A stretch of DNA of 64,000 nt from Anaerolineales bacterium (GTDB lineage Bacteria; Chloroflexota; Anaerolineae; Anaerolineales; Villigracilaceae). Location of the stretch: positions 1-64,000 of the forward strand of contig JAFGMV010000036.1 of NCBI GenBank assembly GCA_016927315.1, given 5' to 3'. Shown one piece after another: positions 59,754 to 64,000 of this stretch. A program made the translations under genes and the position numbers. A model generated the notes under the pieces. It worked only from the letters and a program-made list of their open reading frames with translations, had not been told where the DNA came from and searched no databases. The first letter of the stretch is position 1. Every line of letters starts with the position of its first letter.

Positions 59754-62700
59754 TGAATCACCTCATAAATTACTGTGTCATGCTCCCTGAAAACTTCTTT
59801 CCAGAGAATACCATTATACGCTTCAAATTTGTCCAACCCGGGACCAGCGTAATAAGCCCGCTCCATCTGACCGAGAATAATGTAAGAAACATTATATTTT
59901 CCAAGGTACTCCTGTGCCAGAACGGTATTCGTGGTGGTATAGAAATCAGTGATATGTTCAATTCTATCCGTAATCAGATTGGGTGGTATCTGGGCCCTCT
60001 GCTGGCGCTGGTGCCAGCTCCACCCAACCACACCCGGTAAACCAGTATAGATCGTATAACGGGTCCCCCACCGATATTCGACCGTATTGCCTTCAATGAT
60101 TACCACTGACCCCTGGGCGTTATCCTGCAGCCAGCGGATCGCTGCGTAATCCTGGCTCAGGTCCATATTGACCCCCTGGTCGGCATACGTTGCATACTTC
60201 ATATAATCCATCGCATCGAGGGTATGGGGGGCATCGGGAGCCATTCGGTCATTGATCTTATCCAGGCTGGCAGAAACCGTAAAGAGCAGCGCACCGGTCA
60301 GCAGCATGACCCCCAGAACCTGCCAGATACTACGCCTGAGCGCAGGCCAGGTTGGCATAGCCTGCCAGAGCCATGCCACCGCGGCGGCGCTGCTGATCGC
60401 CAGCATCAACCAGGACTGCAAATAGAACTTGAAGATGGTATTCATGCGGCCAATATCCCCAACCACTACGACAACTTCCACAACAATTGTTATCACCAGC
60501 GCTGTTCCGACCAGGAACAGGACCGCTCGTTTGGCATCCGGCTGGTCGGGGCGCAAAATCAGGATTCCGGACCAAAGGGCCAGCGGCAGGGCAATCCATC
60601 CGATACTGATCTTCAATAATGCCAGCGCCAGCAGGGCAGCAATGAACAGCACCAGGGCCAGTTCAATCAATAATTGGTATGGTTTCAGTTTTTCCAAACT
60701 GGAAACCGGTGTAGCCGCCATCCATTCCCGAGTTTCCCAAAGCAGCCAGGAAGCGATTACATACAGGAATACTCCCCAATGGGTCAGGTAAGATCCAAGC
60801 GGGGTAAACGGACCTTTCCACTGCTGCAGCTTGCTGTAAGCCTGCCCATACCAGTCCCGGTAGGGTGTGTACAGGGAAAAGGCCAGGACAGTCAGGAAGA
60901 CAACCCCGGCGACCACCACGATCAACCGCCTGCCCCAATCCGGCATACCGGCGAAAACCTTCAGGCGGGAGAAGTCGGTATACCGCCATAAACTGCAAAT
61001 GACTGCGATCAGAGCCAGAGGTAAATAAGTATAGATATCAGACAGGTTGGTCGGGTACAGGGCGCCAATGACAATTCCCCCCACCAGGAAGCTGAGCACC
61101 AGCCGCCCGAAACCAGGCCATCTGTCATGCTTCAAAAAGATTGAAAGCGCCCAAGCGATAGTCAGCAGGGCTAATGGCATCACAATCATATGAGCATGCA
61201 GATCGCTGTATAGAAAAGTGAAGAAAGGGAATTCGGTGATCTCATTCCCCGGACCCGGCGGAATCACCCGGCTGGGGTTCCAATACCATTCCCCGCGGCC
61301 AACCGGAAGATTGGCGCCGCCCAGAGTCTTGATAAAACCCTGAAATGTCAGGACCAGCTTCTCGATCAACCCGATCTGGTTGACATCCGTTCCCGGCGCG
61401 GCCGCCAGCCGCTGCAAGCCCTGGTTGATGGTGCGGACCGTCCCCAGGTTTCCCAACAGAACAACCCCGGCAGCCGCCGAAAGCCCAGAGAACAGCGGGG
61501 TAAAGAATGAGCCAGGCTGACCCTTCTTGATACGCTGGCCGCTCGCCAACAGATTCCAACCAATGGAAAACGCACAGGAGGCCGCGGTGGCAAACAGGGT
61601 CGGCAGGATAAAATTATAGGCGATGGAAGGTACGATCCCCAAAAGCTTGACCGGCATTCCTGCAATCACAAAGCCATAATAATAATAGTTGATGTATCCC
61701 CCGGCAAACCAGGGGTCATAGGGTGGGAAGGTAGTGCTCTTGATGACCGCATTGAAATATGAGAAATCCATCGGGCGTTCGCCGCCCTTGGCCGGATGCC
61801 ATAAATCCGGATTCCCAAGCCGGATCAGCAGATCAAAAACAAAGAACGAAAGAAATATTAATTCGACCTGCAGGAAGTACTTCTTCCTTGTCCTGAACTC
61901 TTCCAGCAATTCATCACGCTGGTACCACCCCAGGGCAAGCCCGACCAGCGCCAACAAGCCGAAAATTATCGCGACAGTCGGCCTGGTGTTGGGGACTCCA
62001 AACGAACTGACCAGCCAGGAGAAATACGCCAACAGCACCAGTCCCAGCGCCCGGGATAGCGGGTAACCATGATCAGCCAGCCCCGGGAAAGCCAGTCGTA
62101 CAACCGGATAGGTCAGCAGGCCTAAAACCAGGATGAACACATACCAGACCAGCAGTCCGAGAACCGGATTACGATTGTGAGGCCAATCGTAATGAAAGAG
62201 TTCAGACCACGTCCCCCCGGCCTGCTGCGCCGCCAGGCGTTCAACAGGCAGCATCAGGTCTTTATACGCAGCAGCCGAACGCGGTGTCAGATGGACCACA
62301 CTGGACAGGTCGACTGTTCCCAAAAGTTCACGGACGGCGTTTGATGTGTATTGATCGTTTTTTCGGAAGATCAAAACCTTGGGATGGTCGTAAAAAGTGA
62401 ACGCTTCCTCAGCAGGCTGGTCATTGATCTCCAGGTTTTTAAAAGTCGGATAGGAAGTGAACGTGGCCACCAGGTCGAACCCAAGCTGTCCCTGGTAAGC
62501 GCCCGGTTCCGCCACCTGATAGCAGTGGATGATGTTCTCTTCTGGAGGGCATCCAAGCAAGGCCCGGTAATAGGCGGTTGTCAGGGGATAGCGTTCCGGC
62601 AGGCGCGTGATCTGGGCATACTGGTGGTTGGTCGGGATCAGGATATAGTCACCCTGGTCGAGCATGGTCACAAAGCGTTCTGATTTCTCGGCACTATCAT

Positions 62701-64000
62701 CCCAATAGACCTGCAGGATCAGGTCACCACGATACAGTCCTCCAAAGCCATCGTAACCATCCACCCGGAAAGGCAGCGTGAAATCGTAATCAGTTTCATT
62801 GATCAGGGCTGATCCATACAGGGTCAGGGGAGCGCCATCGGTTTCAAGCTGCAGATAGTAGGTTTGAGCAGCATCCAGCTTAAGGGCCGGTTCGAATAAG
62901 AAGGAAGCAGATTTTCCACGCGGGTCGTCTGCTGGGGAGAAATTCTTTAAAACAGAAACGCTGGCCAATTCTTTATCTGCAAATACATCTGAAGATGCAG
63001 TGATCTTCAAGGTCAGTGTCTGGTCGCCCGAACCATACGGGGCTCCTACATGGGGCAGGAGTACTTCTGATAATGTCAGGGTGACTTCACCATCGGCGAC
63101 AGCCTCATTCACAAACGAGAAAGAAGTCGTATATGGCAAGCCACGTTGAACCGTTGTATTGGCCGGAACCGGCAGGGGTTTTTGCTTTCCTTCATAACGA
63201 ATGTTTATTGGCGCCGGTACATTTTGATAAATCCAGCGCGAGGCCGCAATGCGCGGTTCGTCTCGCAAATATATACTCTGGAATGCGAACGCCCAGACGG
63301 CGGTTGATGCCGCCACAAGCACACAAATTACTGCACTCACAGTTCTAAAGCTGTAGGAAGCAGGCCGCTCTGTGTCGCCAGCTTTTGTCTTCAATCTTGC
63401 AAGCTGGAACACTGTCCAGGCAGCCATCATCGCCAGCAGCGGGTATACCGGTAACTGGTACCGCATAGTCGGATTGAACTGCAGCGACTGCCAGCCGAAG
63501 TAAAAAGCTGTCCAGCCCCACAGCAGCAGGTGCCGGTATTCTCCCCTTAGAATGCGCCAGCCCATCCACAGAAACCCGCTCCAGGCCAGGATACCCAATG
63601 GCAGCCCGAGCCCCCAGACAGTCAAATTTTTAAATGAATACAGGCGCGTACGGCGGGCCCACTGTAAATTCCAGGGCAGGTCCGCCTCCCCGGTCGCCTG
63701 GGCACGCTGCTCCAGGATATTATCGAGCCACTGCTGGTTAATCCCAACCCCATTGAAGGCGTACGGCTGAAAGATCCTGAACGCCAGGAAGGCTGTAAAT
63801 CCACCGATAACCAGGTAAACCAGGATCCGGGACCAGTATTCAGGAATACCGGGAGTCGATGCCTCCCCGGTTTCTTCCCCTTCCTGACCTGCAGCCCAAT
63901 GCCTGCGATCCACCGTCCAGGCTCGTATTGCAAAGGCGGCCGGCAGCAGTATCGCCAATGGAAACGCATTCACCTTGGATGCCATTGCCATACCAAAGGC
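59750..64000 (-). CDS. GT39-like/DUF2298 fusion membrane protein, 5' end outside the window
   Basis: At least 1416 residues; the frame is open to the last base, and the first in-window ATG (63991) is probably internal, since AFGMAMASKVNAFPLAILLP reads as the middle of a helix. The N-terminal part (to about 620) is a GT39-like polytopic enzyme with a large extracellular domain. The C-terminal part from about 630 repeats the DUF2298 fold: FNAVIKSTTFPPYDPWFAGGYINYYYYGFVIAG and PFFTFLYSDLHAHMIVMPLALL. The catalytic acidic motif of the first half would be outside the window. It starts a group of glycan genes. Confidence 0.9.
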   Translation of the reverse strand, partial: AFGMAMASKVNAFPLAILLPAAFAIRAWTVDRRHWAAGQEGEETGEASTPGIPEYWSRILVYLVIGGFTAFLAFRIFQPYAFNGVGINQQWLDNILEQRAQATGEADLPWNLQWARRTRLYSFKNLTVWGLGLPLGILAWSGFLWMGWRILRGEYRHLLLWGWTAFYFGWQSLQFNPTMRYQLPVYPLLAMMAAWTVFQLARLKTKAGDTERPASYSFRTVSAVICVLVAASTAVWAFAFQSIYLRDEPRIAASRWIYQNVPAPINIRYEGKQKPLPVPANTTVQRGLPYTTSFSFVNEAVADGEVTLTLSEVLLPHVGAPYGSGDQTLTLKITASSDVFADKELASVSVLKNFSPADDPRGKSASFLFEPALKLDAAQTYYLQLETDGAPLTLYGSALINETDYDFTLPFRVDGYDGFGGLYRGDLILQVYWDDSAEKSERFVTMLDQGDYILIPTNHQYAQITRLPERYPLTTAYYRALLGCPPEENIIHCYQVAEPGAYQGQLGFDLVATFTSYPTFKNLEINDQPAEEAFTFYDHPKVLIFRKNDQYTSNAVRELLGTVDLSSVVHLTPRSAAAYKDLMLPVERLAAQQAGGTWSELFHYDWPHNRNPVLGLLVWYVFILVLGLLTYPVVRLAFPGLADHGYPLSRALGLVLLAYFSWLVSSFGVPNTRPTVAIIFGLLALVGLALGWYQRDELLEEFRTRKKYFLQVELIFLSFFVFDLLIRLGNPDLWHPAKGGERPMDFSYFNAVIKSTTFPPYDPWFAGGYINYYYYGFVIAGMPVKLLGIVPSIAYNFILPTLFATAASCAFSIGWNLLASGQRIKKGQPGSFFTPLFSGLSAAAGVVLLGNLGTVRTINQGLQRLAAAPGTDVNQIGLIEKLVLTFQGFIKTLGGANLPVGRGEWYWNPSRVIPPGPGNEITEFPFFTFLYSDLHAHMIVMPLALLTIAWALSIFLKHDRWPGFGRLVLSFLVGGIVIGALYPTNLSDIYTYLPLALIAVICSLWRYTDFSRLKVFAGMPDWGRRLIVVVAGVVFLTVLAFSLYTPYRDWYGQAYSKLQQWKGPFTPLGSYLTHWGVFLYVIASWLLWETREWMAATPVSSLEKLKPYQLLIELALVLFIAALLALALLKISIGWIALPLALWSGILILRPDQPDAKRAVLFLVGTALVITIVVEVVVVVGDIGRMNTIFKFYLQSWLMLAISSAAAVAWLWQAMPTWPALRRSIWQVLGVMLLTGALLFTVSASLDKINDRMAPDAPHTLDAMDYMKYATYADQGVNMDLSQDYAAIRWLQDNAQGSVVIIEGNTVEYRWGTRYTIYTGLPGVVGWSWHQRQQRAQIPPNLITDRIEHITDFYTTTNTVLAQEYLGKYNVSYIILGQMERAYYAGPGLDKFEAYNGILWKEVFREHDTVIYEVIQ

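Overview
The window looks like part of the chromosome of a Chloroflexota bacterium, most likely of the Anaerolineae. The reasons are two very large DUF2298 (Chlor_Arch_YYY) membrane proteins fused or adjacent to GT39-like enzymes, a kinase/phosphatase/FHA cluster of the type common in that phylum, REC-CpaE/CpaF, a PhnDCE transporter and a DUF4469 DNA-binding protein. This placement comes from recognising gene families; no database search was run. By eye the coding DNA between about 10 and 33 kb is richer in G+C than the DNA between 33 and 50 kb, but this was not measured.

Layout. (1) 0.3-6.1 kb, minus strand: a six-gene operon with a Ser/Thr kinase carrying a PQQ-type beta-propeller, a PP2C phosphatase, a J-domain/VWA fusion, a zinc-ribbon/FHA protein, an 80-residue protein and an OmpR-type response regulator. 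(2) 6.5-16.4 kb, mostly plus: a phosphoesterase, a LipM-like octanoyltransferase, two PhnD-type binding lipoproteins with PhnC and a composite PhnE, a SanA-like protein, an HD protein, a decayed sulfatase and a lipoprotein. (3) 16.4-22.1 kb, minus: topoisomerase subunit A, an SH3-like lipoprotein and a tungsten-type aldehyde:ferredoxin oxidoreductase homologue. (4) 22.3-26.1 kb, accessory in character: a PadR regulator whose promoter holds a palindrome, a beheaded ABC-2 permease, an eight-unit 22-bp tandem array, a REP-like palindromic element, a DUF4469 (IHF-like) protein and phased A-tracts. (5) 26.1-33.3 kb: endonuclease IV, the dgkA-ybeY-pgpH-yqeY group, a HET-C-like protein, a PduO-type adenosyltransferase, a DUF554 protein and a DsbA-like protein. 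(6) 33.5-46.2 kb, all minus: V4R, GNAT, TPR and double-XRE genes; CpaF, a small protein and REC-CpaE with two histidine kinases and a response regulator; an amidohydrolase, ParB, ParA and a PfkB kinase. (7) 46.3-50.1 kb: rpmH-rnpA-yidD-(beta-propeller lipoprotein)-yidC-jag behind a strong promoter. This is the usual chromosome-origin neighbourhood, but neither dnaA nor a DnaA-box cluster is visible. (8) 50.1-64 kb, minus: a giant multi-sensor histidine kinase, PlsC, Cmk, and a membrane glycosyltransferase/DUF2298 group that runs off the right edge.

How the parts may work together. The first operon resembles a self-contained phosphorylation circuit: writer, eraser, FHA reader and a chaperone-linked VWA scaffold, ending in a two-component regulator. 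The rpmH block couples translation and RNase P to membrane-protein insertion, with an added BamB-like propeller lipoprotein. The last block is probably envelope glycan synthesis. Several genes (AOR homologue, pduO-type, pfkB) have a -10 box exactly six bases before the ATG, suggesting leaderless mRNAs. The most unusual unexplained DNA is the 22-bp array at 23.8-24.0 kb.
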